DNA from: Bacteroidota bacterium
GTDB taxonomy: Bacteria > Bacteroidota > Bacteroidia > B-17B0 > Aurantibacillaceae
Assembly (NCBI GenBank): GCA_025363015.1
Contig: JANYEQ010000035.1
Span: 1-64,000 of the forward strand
Reading direction: 5' to 3'
Length of the DNA stretch: 64,000 bases
Below, in pieces: positions 8,515 through 16,474 of the stretch. How positions within the stretch are numbered: position 1 is the stretch's first letter; every line of letters begins with the position of its first letter. The position numbers were made by a program, and so were the translations under genes. Below the pieces are notes generated by a model, which searched no databases, had not been told where the DNA came from, and was given only the letters and a program-made list of their open reading frames with translations.

Positions 8515-8532
8515 TTATGTTTGTTTTAAATA

Positions 8533-9366
8533 TTATTTATAAGCGTTAAAAAAATTATATTCTAATCGTAACGAAATGGTATTTGTGTTTAAGCGACTCA
8601 GATTTCCAAATAATTGATATTTATATACAACATCTACTCTAAATACACTATTTATAATACATTGTAGGGCAGGGGCAATATCTAAATAACTTTGTTTAGT
8701 ATTGGTATTTGTTTTTCCTAAAAATTCACAGTACAAGTTAAAATTTGGTTGATTATAATTTATATATTTTAAAGGTAATACTAATTGCCCAAACGACAAA
8801 GAGTAATTTAATACATTTGAAGCGGAATCATTTAAAACATTAGGCTTAATATTGGATATGCCTTTTATGTAACCAAAGGATGCAGATAATGCAGTTTTAT
8901 GCAAAAGTTGTGTAAAAATTACGCCTGTGGTTCCACCCGAATTATCTCCACCCAAATTAATTTCGTTACTATGTATAGCATTATTAACTAACGCACCTTT
9001 GCCATATAAAGCAATTCTAAAATGCGATTGAATATTATCAATAGAGTACAGCCTATATTTTAAATAAAAGCCACCGCCTTCAAATTTAAAATTTTGTTGG
9101 TGCATATTGCTCGAAAATATCAATGCGTGTGCCATCCATTTTTTAGTAATACCTACCATTGCTTCAATGCCAGTTCTAAACATGTTTGAACTACCTGCAT
9201 AGGTTAAATTATGTGAGCTAGTAGCATAGGGCATAAATTCGTTATTTAAACGAATACCAATAGACTTGGTGGCCATATTACTAGCAGGTTCGGTTAAAGG
9301 AAATAACTCTTGTGCAACTAAATTTACCGAAAATAATAACAAGCAATAAAATAATACTGCTCTCAT
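8533..9366 (-). CDS. Outer-membrane beta-barrel-like protein of the copper-type cluster
   Basis: I start this at 9366 (MRAVLFYCLLLFSVNLVAQ), 1 base after the stop of the upstream HMA gene, because this gives a normal signal peptide; the track start at 9399 would add 11 residues. The 277-residue product alternates hydrophobic and polar residues as in amphipathic beta strands and ends in ISLRLEYNFFNAYK, like a barrel C terminus. No specific family is recognised. Its place between an HMA protein and MbnP suggests a channel or receptor for the same metal system, which is inference. Confidence 0.65.
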   Translation of the reverse strand: MRAVLFYCLLLFSVNLVAQELFPLTEPASNMATKSIGIRLNNEFMPYATSSHNLTYAGSSNMFRTGIEAMVGITKKWMAHALIFSSNMHQQNFKFEGGGFYLKYRLYSIDNIQSHFRIALYGKGALVNNAIHSNEINLGGDNSGGTTGVIFTQLLHKTALSASFGYIKGISNIKPNVLNDSASNVLNYSLSFGQLVLPLKYINYNQPNFNLYCEFLGKTNTNTKQSYLDIAPALQCIINSVFRVDVVYKYQLFGNLSRLNTNTISLRLEYNFFNAYK

Positions 9367-9367
9367 T

Positions 9368-9865
9368 TTATAAGGTAATATTATAGCTATTTTGAACATT
9401 ATTTGGTTTTATTAAAGCAGAGTATTTTTTAAATTCTTTAGCACTTATAAAACCTTTATCAATTATTTTAAAAGGTACTATACCATTTAATATTTGTAAT
9501 TTTGTTGTAATAAAATTAAAAGTACTTTGGTTATAGCTAAAGGCAGAATTTGCTTCTACATTATAGTTTTTAAAATTATAAAATACATTTAAGCTAGCAA
9601 CCGAAAAGCCAGCGTCTTCAACTTTTAATTTTATAGCCTTAAAATCAACTAATTGGTTAGTTTTTAAAAAAATAATAAAGGTAGCTTTATCTAAATTTAC
9701 ACCAATACTATCTATAAAACTAAGTGTTTTTAATTGTTTGTGTATAGATTTTGAACACATAGAGCAAGTTAGTCCAGCAGCTTGTAGCTCTACTTTTACA
9801 TATTGTGCTTTAATAGTAGCTGTAAAAAACAGCAATATTATTAAGGTGATGATTATTTTTTTCAT
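9368..9865 (-). CDS. Exported protein with heavy-metal-associated (HMA) domain
   Basis: The 165-residue product has a signal peptide (about 1-20, ending IKAQ), then an HMA fold starting VELQAAGLTCSMC with the metal-binding C34 and C37 (CxxC), as in copper chaperones and CopZ. The beta-alpha-beta-beta-alpha-beta layout continues to about residue 95; the last 70 residues are unassigned. Being exported, it would bind Cu(I) or a similar ion in the periplasm. It is directly followed by the outer-membrane protein gene and is preceded by a 137-base spacer with two inverted repeats. Confidence 0.8.
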   Translation of the reverse strand: MKKIIITLIILLFFTATIKAQYVKVELQAAGLTCSMCSKSIHKQLKTLSFIDSIGVNLDKATFIIFLKTNQLVDFKAIKLKVEDAGFSVASLNVFYNFKNYNVEANSAFSYNQSTFNFITTKLQILNGIVPFKIIDKGFISAKEFKKYSALIKPNNVQNSYNITL

Positions 9866-9905
9866 TTTAAATTATTTTTAAATTAAATTAATTAAATTAT
9901 TACCC

Positions 9906-9920
9906 CATTAACAGTTAATG
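9906..9920. promoter_or_regulatory. Inverted repeat upstream of the HMA gene
   Basis: CATTAACAGTTAATG is a perfect 7-bp inverted repeat around one central base, about 40 bases before the HMA gene start. It could be the operator of a metal-responsive regulator. No regulator gene is adjacent, so this is tentative. Confidence 0.3.
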
Positions 9921-9959
9921 TGTTGGGTTTAAATAATGTATTTGTAAATACACTTTTAA

Positions 9960-9979
9960 CTACTAATGCAAATTAGTAG
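9960..9979 (-). terminator. Stem-loop between the HYC_CC_PP gene and the HMA gene
   Basis: CTACTAATGCAAATTAGTAG folds into an 8-bp stem with a 4-base loop 23 bases after the HYC_CC_PP stop codon. In the minus direction it is followed by TTAAAAG, not a clear U-tract, so it may be an attenuator or mRNA end rather than a strong terminator. Confidence 0.35.
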
Positions 9980-10002
9980 CAATGTATTAAAATTGAAAAT
10001 AA

Positions 10003-10395
10003 TCAAATAATTAAAACTCTGTTTTTTAAATAGAGTGGTTTGCCGAATGAGACGGGCGGAGGATTTATATAATAAGTAATTACTGGTTGAGATGCAAGTA
10101 CATTATTTATGAAATTAGAAGTAGGCGAAACAGCAGTTAATATATGAGTAGTTTCAAAAAATTTAATTGAAACAGCCGCTTTGTGCGTATCGCTTATTTT
10201 TAGAAGAGTGGTAGTATTTTTGCAACACCCATCATCACCCATTTCTTCTTCATCAGCGCCACAACAGCCAGCTTCGTTAGTTTTCAGTAGCGAAACAGTT
10301 TTTAACTCGCCATCACAATAATGTAAATTAAGCGTTACACCGGATGCAGCTATAAAGTAAAAAAAACTAAAAAATATGAATAGATACTTTTTCAA
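10003..10395 (-). CDS. HYC_CC_PP family exported protein
   Basis: The 130-residue product has a signal peptide and the three marks after which the family is named: LHYCDG near residue 25, two CC pairs (AGCCG and DGCCK) around 44-57 with acidic residues between, and NPPPVS near 111. Function is unknown. The HYC and double CC motifs look like metal ligands, and members are often found near copper and heavy-metal genes, as here. It is probably the first gene of the cluster running down to 6606, or a separate unit, since a 137-base spacer with a stem-loop follows. Confidence 0.8.
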   Translation of the reverse strand: MKKYLFIFFSFFYFIAASGVTLNLHYCDGELKTVSLLKTNEAGCCGADEEEMGDDGCCKNTTTLLKISDTHKAAVSIKFFETTHILTAVSPTSNFINNVLASQPVITYYINPPPVSFGKPLYLKNRVLII

Positions 10396-10480
10396 ATGTT
10401 TAACAAAGGTAATAATTTTTTAAATGTGATTTGTTTTTTAGAATGTTAAAATTAATTAACGATATTTAAGTATAAAAAAA

Positions 10481-11059
10481 TTATTTTTTTATAAAACTCT
10501 CGTTATAGCAATTACGGCACAAGGGCTCGTAATTATCAGTTTCGCCCAATAAAACTAAATCTTCACTGGCTGAAGTTCGATGGCTAACATAAGCTAAATA
10601 ACCACATTTCATACAAATAGCGTGTACTTTTGTAACATACTCGGCAGTTGCAATTAATTGTGGCATAGGGCCAAAGGGTTTGCCTGCAAAATCCATATCT
10701 AAACCTGCAATAATAACCCTAATACCGCGGTTGGCTAATTGATTACACACGTTAGGTAATTCATCGTCAAAAAATTGTGCTTCGTCTATACCCACCACAT
10801 CCACATCGTTAGCTAATAGTAAAATGTTTGCGCTTGAAGGTACGGGTGTACTCATAATTTCAATACCCGTGTGCGATACAACTTTTACTTCGTCGTAACG
10901 AGTATCTATTTTAGGTTTAAAAATTTCAACTTTTTGTTTTGCAAATTGGGCACGTTTTAAGCGACGAATTAACTCTTCGGTTTTACCCGAAAACATACTT
11001 CCGCACACAACCTCTATCCAGCCTCGTTTTCTACCCGAATTATTATTTTCTAAAAACAT
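10481..11059 (-). CDS. tdk: Thymidine kinase (type II)
   Basis: Tdk phosphorylates thymidine with ATP in the salvage pathway. The 192-residue protein has the P-loop [11 protein letters not shown] (from residue 20), the catalytic and Walker B-like IDEAQFF block, the lasso region with [16 protein letters not shown], and two Cys pairs (CMKC and CRNC) for structural zinc. Size and order match the small zinc-containing TK1-like family. It is transcribed away from the hypothetical gene at 11149. Confidence 0.96.
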   Translation of the reverse strand: MFLENNNSGRKRGWIEVVCGSMFSGKTEELIRRLKRAQFAKQKVEIFKPKIDTRYDEVKVVSHTGIEIMSTPVPSSANILLLANDVDVVGIDEAQFFDDELPNVCNQLANRGIRVIIAGLDMDFAGKPFGPMPQLIATAEYVTKVHAICMKCGYLAYVSHRTSASEDLVLLGETDNYEPLCRNCYNESFIKK

Positions 11060-11148
11060 TGTTTAAAAAGCGTTTAAAACAAAAGTTAAATGTAGTGTTT
11101 GGTATAATAAAATCAAACTACATTTAGTTGTAAATTTATTCACAATAT

Positions 11149-11703
11149 ATGGCTTTAGATAAAATTTTAAGTAAACTTCAATTGCAAATAAAAGAAATTG
11201 TACCCACAATAGAATTGTTTGTAGATGATACTATACAGCCATCGGTTAAGGATTGCGAGGCTTTAATGCAACAATTAATTGCGTTACAAGAAAGTTTAGT
11301 AATTTATAAATACAGTAAATTAGAAAAAGAAATTTCGCCAAGTTTTAATATTCATTCAAAAGTGAGCGAAAAACAAGTAGAAGAATCTCAAATTAAAAAT
11401 TTAGGGCCAGAAGATAAGCCAATTGAAGAGCAAAAACCTGTTATAGCCAATACAGACATGAATGATTTAGCCCCTCGCATTAAAAAAATAAATATTGGCT
11501 TAAACGATAAATTTAGATTTATAAATGAATTATTTAAACAAAATAATACCGAGTATAATGTGGCGTATGAGCAATTAAATTCGCTAAATACTTGGTACGA
11601 TAGCGAGTTATATTTAAATAGCTTAAAAGAAGTTTACCAATGGAAAGAAACTGCTGATACGGTTAAACATTTATATAGTATTATTAAAAAACGATTTGAT
11701 TAA
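11149..11703 (+). CDS. Hypothetical cytosolic protein, helical
   Basis: I do not recognise this 184-residue protein. It has no signal peptide or membrane segment. Residues 1-60 look like two amphipathic helices, 65-105 is a charged Lys/Glu-rich linker, and 107-184 is a second helical domain (KFRFINELFKQNNTEYNVAY). Its TAA stop overlaps the ATG of the M28 peptidase by one base, so the two are co-translated. A structural or adaptor role is only a guess. Confidence 0.65.
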   Translation: MALDKILSKLQLQIKEIVPTIELFVDDTIQPSVKDCEALMQQLIALQESLVIYKYSKLEKEISPSFNIHSKVSEKQVEESQIKNLGPEDKPIEEQKPVIANTDMNDLAPRIKKINIGLNDKFRFINELFKQNNTEYNVAYEQLNSLNTWYDSELYLNSLKEVYQWKETADTVKHLYSIIKKRFD

Positions 11704-12851
11704 TGAAAAAAATAGCAATTGCATTATTACTTCTACTACCTTTTAATTTTTTAGCCCAAGATACCCTTTACGCCCGCGAAATAATTGCTAAACTTACGTC
11801 AAACTATTGTTTTGGTAGAGGTTACGTAAATAATGGTTTACAAAATGCCGAAGCTATAATTATTAATGAATTAAAAATGGCTAAATGCCAGCCTTTATTT
11901 AATGGTATTTTTACTCAACCCTTTTTACACAATGTAAATACTTTTCCTAGTGAATGTGAGGTAAAACTTAATGGTAAAAACTTAATTGCTGGGATAGATT
12001 ATATTGTAAACCCTAATTCAAATTCGGCTAAGGGTAAATTTAAACTGCTAAAAAAAGATAGTATTAGCTTCCAAAGTAACGAACAAAAGCCATTAGTTGT
12101 AGTAACAAAAAAAAATAAATTAACGTTTAGTGTAGCTAGTTCTGTAAATGGTTTTTGTGAAATACAATTAGATAAAAATCGTATTACAGACGAACCAATT
12201 AGTATTAATTTAAATATTAAAAATAAGATAATTACAAATTTTGAAAGTAAAAACATAGGATGTTATATTGCTGGCAGTTCAACTTCCGATTCGGTAATTG
12301 TATTTTCTGCACATTACGATCATTTGGGTGGAATGGGTAAGGATACTTACTTTCCAGGTGCTAACGACAATGCAAGTGGTGTAAGTATGTTATTAAATTT
12401 AATAAAGTATTATACTGTAAATCTGCCAAGGTATAAAACGATTTTTTTGTTTTTTGCAGGCGAAGAGGCCGGTTTAATTGGTTCTAAATTTTTTGTTGAA
12501 AGTAAAGTTCTTAACCTAAAAAAAATTAAATTTTTAATAAATTTAGATTTATTGGGTACAGGTAATGATGGTATTATGGTAGTAAATGCTTTTGTGTACC
12601 AAAAACAATTTAATATATTAAATGATATTAATTTTAAAAACGGGTTATTAATTAAAGATATTAAAAAACGTGGCAAGGCTGCCAATAGCGACCATTACTG
12701 GTTTACTGAAGCGGGTGTACCAAGTTTTTTTATTTATACTTTAGGGGGAATAGCTGCCTACCACGATGTATTTGATGTGGCGGCTACATTGCCTTTAACC
12801 GATTATGTTGATGTTTTTAACCTGCTTGTTACATTTACATCTCAGTTATAA
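11703..12851 (+). CDS. Secreted M28 family zinc aminopeptidase
   Basis: The 382-residue protein carries a signal peptide (MKKIAIALLLLLPFNFLAQ). The di-zinc M28 site can be followed in order: SAHYDHLG (H204), GANDNASG (bridging D222), FAGEEAGLIGS (catalytic E254, ligand E255), NLDLLG (D282) and AAYHDVFD (H354). The N-terminal 200 residues include a protease-associated-like insertion. It probably removes N-terminal residues from peptides in the periplasm or outside. It is coupled to the upstream hypothetical gene and 6 bases before the next gene. Confidence 0.9.
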   Translation: MKKIAIALLLLLPFNFLAQDTLYAREIIAKLTSNYCFGRGYVNNGLQNAEAIIINELKMAKCQPLFNGIFTQPFLHNVNTFPSECEVKLNGKNLIAGIDYIVNPNSNSAKGKFKLLKKDSISFQSNEQKPLVVVTKKNKLTFSVASSVNGFCEIQLDKNRITDEPISINLNIKNKIITNFESKNIGCYIAGSSTSDSVIVFSAHYDHLGGMGKDTYFPGANDNASGVSMLLNLIKYYTVNLPRYKTIFLFFAGEEAGLIGSKFFVESKVLNLKKIKFLINLDLLGTGNDGIMVVNAFVYQKQFNILNDINFKNGLLIKDIKKRGKAANSDHYWFTEAGVPSFFIYTLGGIAAYHDVFDVAATLPLTDYVDVFNLLVTFTSQL

Positions 12852-12857
12852 TTTTTT

Positions 12858-13640
12858 ATGCCCATTTATAACGATCAATTAAATAACACCATTACACTTA
12901 CCAAAACGCCAACTCGTATTATTTCAGTTGTTCCATCGCAATCTGAATTTTTGTGGCATATAGGTATTAAAAAGCAATTGGTAGGTATTACAAAATTTTG
13001 TATACATCCAACCGAAATGTTTAATAGTATTGATAGAGTAGGAGGTACAAAAAAACTAAATATTGATAAAATTAGAGCTCTAAAACCCGATTTAATAATT
13101 GCAAATAAAGAAGAAAACAACCAAGCAGAAATAGAATTACTACAAAAAGAATTTAATGTTTGGATAAGTGATATTTATAATTTTGATGATTCTTTTAAAA
13201 TGATGAAACTACTAGCCCTTATTTTAAATAAAGAAGAAGAAGTTAAAGTTTTAATTACACAAATAAAAAAATCGTTACTATCAATTAAAAATATATTTAA
13301 CAAAAAAACAGTAGCTTATTTTATTTGGTATAAACCCTATATGCTCGCTGCTAATGATACTTATATTAATTTTATTTTAAATTATTTAGGGCTAAAAAAT
13401 ATTGCTTTTAAATTAACACGTTACCCTAGTATTGATATTGAAAATTTAGAAAAACTTAAACCACAATTTTGTTTTTTATCAAGCGAGCCGTTTCCATTTA
13501 AACAAAAACATATTTTTGAATTACAACAGCATTTACCAAATAGTAAAATAATAATTGTTGATGGAGAAGTATTTAGCTGGTATGGCCTACGAATGTTACA
13601 TTTGGCAAAATATGTTAAATCTTTAACATCAATAGTATAA
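12858..13640 (+). CDS. Helical-backbone metal receptor (BtuF/FepB-like), cytosolic form
   Basis: The 260-residue protein resembles class III ABC substrate-binding proteins: RIISVVPSQSEFLWHIG at the start, then VGGTKKLNIDKIRALKPDLIIANKEEN, the hallmark of cobalamin/iron-chelate receptors. No signal peptide or lipobox is visible, so as annotated it stays in the cytosol, and no ABC permease lies near. Bacteroidota often carry such stand-alone forms of unknown ligand. It is 6 bases downstream of the M28 peptidase gene. Confidence 0.8.
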   Translation: MPIYNDQLNNTITLTKTPTRIISVVPSQSEFLWHIGIKKQLVGITKFCIHPTEMFNSIDRVGGTKKLNIDKIRALKPDLIIANKEENNQAEIELLQKEFNVWISDIYNFDDSFKMMKLLALILNKEEEVKVLITQIKKSLLSIKNIFNKKTVAYFIWYKPYMLAANDTYINFILNYLGLKNIAFKLTRYPSIDIENLEKLKPQFCFLSSEPFPFKQKHIFELQQHLPNSKIIIVDGEVFSWYGLRMLHLAKYVKSLTSIV

Positions 13641-13718
13641 TATCAACTTTCTTCCTATTTAATTATCTGTTAATAAAAAAAGTTTTAATTTTTAATAAAT
13701 TGTTATAGTTTTATATTA

Positions 13719-14072
13719 ATGTCAGTAAAAGAAGAAACACAAAAACTATATTATTCTATTAGCGAAGTAAGCCAAATGTTTGAAATAAACGCAAGCACTA
13801 TTCGCTTTTGGGAAAAAGAGTTTGATACTTTGAAGCCAACAAAAAATAAAAAAGGCAATAGGTTATTTACTCAAAAAGATATTAATTATTTACAGCAAAT
13901 TGTTGAATTAATAAAAAAACAAGGTTTTACAATACAGGGCGCTAAAGAGCAGTTAAAAAATAAACCTGTTAAAAAAGTCACAACAACTAGTATCTCTAAT
14001 CCTAATGGCGAAGTGATTAATAAATTACAAAAAATTAAACAAAAATTAATTGATTTAAGAGATAATAGTTAA
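13719..14072 (+). CDS. MerR family transcriptional regulator
   Basis: The 117-residue protein begins with a MerR winged helix: YYSISEVSQMFEINASTIRFWEKEF, then GNRLFTQKDINYLQQIVELI and a helix with GFTIQGAKEQL. There is no C-terminal effector domain and no cysteine pattern of metal sensors, so the signal is unknown; the dimerisation helix is short. Many Bacteroidota have this compact MerR type. It stands alone with its own leader after the metal-receptor gene. Confidence 0.88.
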   Translation: MSVKEETQKLYYSISEVSQMFEINASTIRFWEKEFDTLKPTKNKKGNRLFTQKDINYLQQIVELIKKQGFTIQGAKEQLKNKPVKKVTTTSISNPNGEVINKLQKIKQKLIDLRDNS

Positions 14073-14098
14073 CTGAAATTTTAAAACAAAAAATATAA

Positions 14099-14458
14099 AT
14101 GGAAAACATAAACACACAGCCAACTGCCGATAATGGTAAAACAATAGCAATAATTAGTTATATAACCATAATTGGGTGGATAATAGCGTTAGTAATGCAT
14201 GGCAGTAATAAAACATCGTTGGGTGCGTTTCATTTGCGCCAAGCCTTAGGCATAGCATTGCTTGCAATTGCAACTATGTTTATTAGAATACCATTACATT
14301 TTATACCTGGCGTAGGTTGGATATTTAGCATGGCTATTGGTATTGGGTTGTTTGTACTTTGGATAATGGGCTTAATTTCGGCAGTTAATGCCCAAGAAAA
14401 ACCATTACCGGTTTTAGGTACACAGTTTCAAAACTGGTTTGCTTCTATTGGTGTATAA
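14099..14458 (+). CDS. DUF4870/Tic20-like small membrane protein
   Basis: The 119-residue protein has three hydrophobic segments (about 17-35, 48-70 and 75-98) with SLGAFHLRQALG between the first two, which is the DUF4870 pattern; in Bacteroidota it is often named an import component protein. Function is unknown. It follows the MerR gene by 26 bases and converges on gldH. Confidence 0.75.
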   Translation: MENINTQPTADNGKTIAIISYITIIGWIIALVMHGSNKTSLGAFHLRQALGIALLAIATMFIRIPLHFIPGVGWIFSMAIGIGLFVLWIMGLISAVNAQEKPLPVLGTQFQNWFASIGV

Positions 14459-14481
14459 TTTTTTTACAACCTTAATTTTTT

Positions 14482-14970
14482 TTACTTACTTTTTTCAATT
14501 TCAAAGCCAAAATCCATAATAAGGGGTAGGGGGTCTACTCTCATGGCTTGTTCAAATGTGAATTGATATTTACCAGCTTTTGGAAAGCGAATATTTTTTT
14601 TAATGGGTATTTTAAAATCAAAAATATCTCCTGCGCCACTGCCTTGCCATTCGCCTTTTTCGTTCGCTAAAACTACTTCCATAGTATCGCTTAAGGTTTT
14701 TCCATCAGGATATTTTGTGGTAACAAATAAAAATAAATTACTGTAAGGGTAGCTATCAGCATGGCGTACCATTAAGGAAATAGTGTTTAACGATTCTACA
14801 TCCGTAATATCCACATCAAATACAGCTTTATCTTTTACAAACCACTCGTTTTCTTTAAAGGTTTGGTATTTACTAAATACAGTATTTTTGTTACAAGCTG
14901 TAAATACAAATAGTAAGCTAAAAGCAAATACTAATTTATTGCGGTGGGTTATTAGTTTTGTTAGCGTCAT
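14482..14970 (-). CDS. gldH: Gliding motility lipoprotein GldH
   Basis: The 162-residue lipoprotein (FTAC lipobox near residue 26) matches GldH: KYQTFKENEWFVKDKAVFDV, MVRHADSYPYSNLFLFV and the C-terminal DPLPLIMDFGFEIEKS. GldH is required for gliding and/or T9SS-linked functions in Flavobacterium and is conserved in many non-gliding relatives. Its first codons overlap the 3' end of ricT by 35 bases in another frame, an arrangement that suggests coupled translation. It links to the T9SS cargo at 25288-27360. Confidence 0.9.
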   Translation of the reverse strand: MTLTKLITHRNKLVFAFSLLFVFTACNKNTVFSKYQTFKENEWFVKDKAVFDVDITDVESLNTISLMVRHADSYPYSNLFLFVTTKYPDGKTLSDTMEVVLANEKGEWQGSGAGDIFDFKIPIKKNIRFPKAGKYQFTFEQAMRVDPLPLIMDFGFEIEKSK

Positions 14971-16306
14971 TATTTGGTGTGGTATTATTTTTATTGTTGT
15001 TATGATGAGGCTTACGGTGTTGTGGTTTGTTTTGATTAGGGTTTGGTTTAGTGTTTTTAACCTGATTAGGATTTGGGTTATTTTGCCCTTGCGGTTTTTT
15101 TTGTATGCGCTCAGGGTTAGTGTCTTCGCTTAAAGTTATAGGCTTTTTGTGCTGACTTTTTTTGTTAGGATTATTTTTAAAGTTTGGTTTGTTACTTTTG
15201 GTTCTATCAAAACGCGTTAAACTATCTTGTCCTACAACGTTTTCAAAGCTATGTTCAACTACTTTTATTTTATTAGTTTCTTTAAATGCTACTTTAAAAT
15301 CATCTGGTAACTCACCTTTTTCGTTGGCTTGTAATACTTCTTTTACCAATGTAACACTTAAGGGAATAAACACATCGGGTTCGCTACGGTAACTAAAATA
15401 CATGGTGCGTTTAAAAATATCTGTTTTTTGTAAAAAAGCCTCGCCCTTTTTTGTTTTTAGGCGTTTGCCTTCCATTTCAGGAAATTCTTTTAAAGCATCT
15501 ATATAACTATCTAATTCATAATTTAAACAGCATTTTAATTTACCACATTGCCCAGCTAATTTTAAAGGGTTAAGCGATAATTGTTGGTAACGTGCAGCGC
15601 TGGTACTAACAGCTCTAAAATCGGTAAGCCAGGTGCTACAACATAATTCACGTCCGCAGGCGCCAATACCGCCTAAACGAGCGGCTTCTTGCCTAGCACC
15701 AATTTGTTTCATTTCAATTCTAACGCCAAATTCTGTAGCTAAAACTTTTATTAATTCTCTAAAATCTACACGTGCTTCGGCGGTATAATAAAATATAGCT
15801 TTTGATTTATCGCCTTGGTATTCTACATCGCTTAATTTCATAGCTAAGCCTAATTTTAAAGCAATGGTGCGGGCTTTATACATGGTATCAACTTCTAATG
15901 CTTGCGCTTCTTTCCATTTATCAATATCACTTTGTTTTGCCTTACGATATATTTTTTTAACTTCTTCGCTATCAGCTTTAATATTGTGTTTTTTTAATTG
16001 GAGCTTAACTAGTTCTCCCGTTAAACTAACTATTCCAATATCGTGTCCACTAGTGGTTTCAACAGCTACGGCATCGCCCACGTTTAAACTAAGGTTATTT
16101 ACGTTTTTATAATATTCTTTACGCGAATTTTTAAAGCGTATTTCTAATATTGGAAAGGTAGATTGGCCTTCGGGTAAATTCATATTACCCAACCAATCAA
16201 AAACAGTTAATTTATTGCAACCACTGTCTGTACCACAAGAGCCGTTATTATTACACCCTTTTGGTATTCCATTACTTTCGGTACTACATCCACTACTACA
16301 TCCCAT
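14936..16306 (-). CDS. ricT: PSP1-domain protein RicT
   Basis: The 456-residue protein has a PSP1/RicT core (about 50-330) with CGRELCCSTW and GQCGKLKCC, the cysteines that in the Ric complex relate to Fe-S binding. RicT in Bacillus works with RicA/RicF on RNase Y-dependent RNA maturation; the role in Bacteroidota is less clear. Two extensions stand out: a Cys/Gly/Ser-rich N terminus (MGCSSGCSTESNG, with several more cysteines by residue 31), and a low-complexity Asn/Pro/Lys/His tail from about 370. The tail overlaps gldH. Confidence 0.9.
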   Translation of the reverse strand: MGCSSGCSTESNGIPKGCNNNGSCGTDSGCNKLTVFDWLGNMNLPEGQSTFPILEIRFKNSRKEYYKNVNNLSLNVGDAVAVETTSGHDIGIVSLTGELVKLQLKKHNIKADSEEVKKIYRKAKQSDIDKWKEAQALEVDTMYKARTIALKLGLAMKLSDVEYQGDKSKAIFYYTAEARVDFRELIKVLATEFGVRIEMKQIGARQEAARLGGIGACGRELCCSTWLTDFRAVSTSAARYQQLSLNPLKLAGQCGKLKCCLNYELDSYIDALKEFPEMEGKRLKTKKGEAFLQKTDIFKRTMYFSYRSEPDVFIPLSVTLVKEVLQANEKGELPDDFKVAFKETNKIKVVEHSFENVVGQDSLTRFDRTKSNKPNFKNNPNKKSQHKKPITLSEDTNPERIQKKPQGQNNPNPNQVKNTKPNPNQNKPQHRKPHHNNNKNNTTPNNDANKTNNPPQ

Positions 16307-16474
16307 GTATTAAATTTAATGCTTAAAGATAGGTAATTTTTGCCATTTTAAATGGGTAGATAAAACACTTATTCACAATGTAATCATTAAAAACTTTATA
16401 TAATTAGGCGATAGCTATTAATTACTGCTTTAAAAAATAAATTAAGTATTTTTACACTTATATAATTTTTAACA

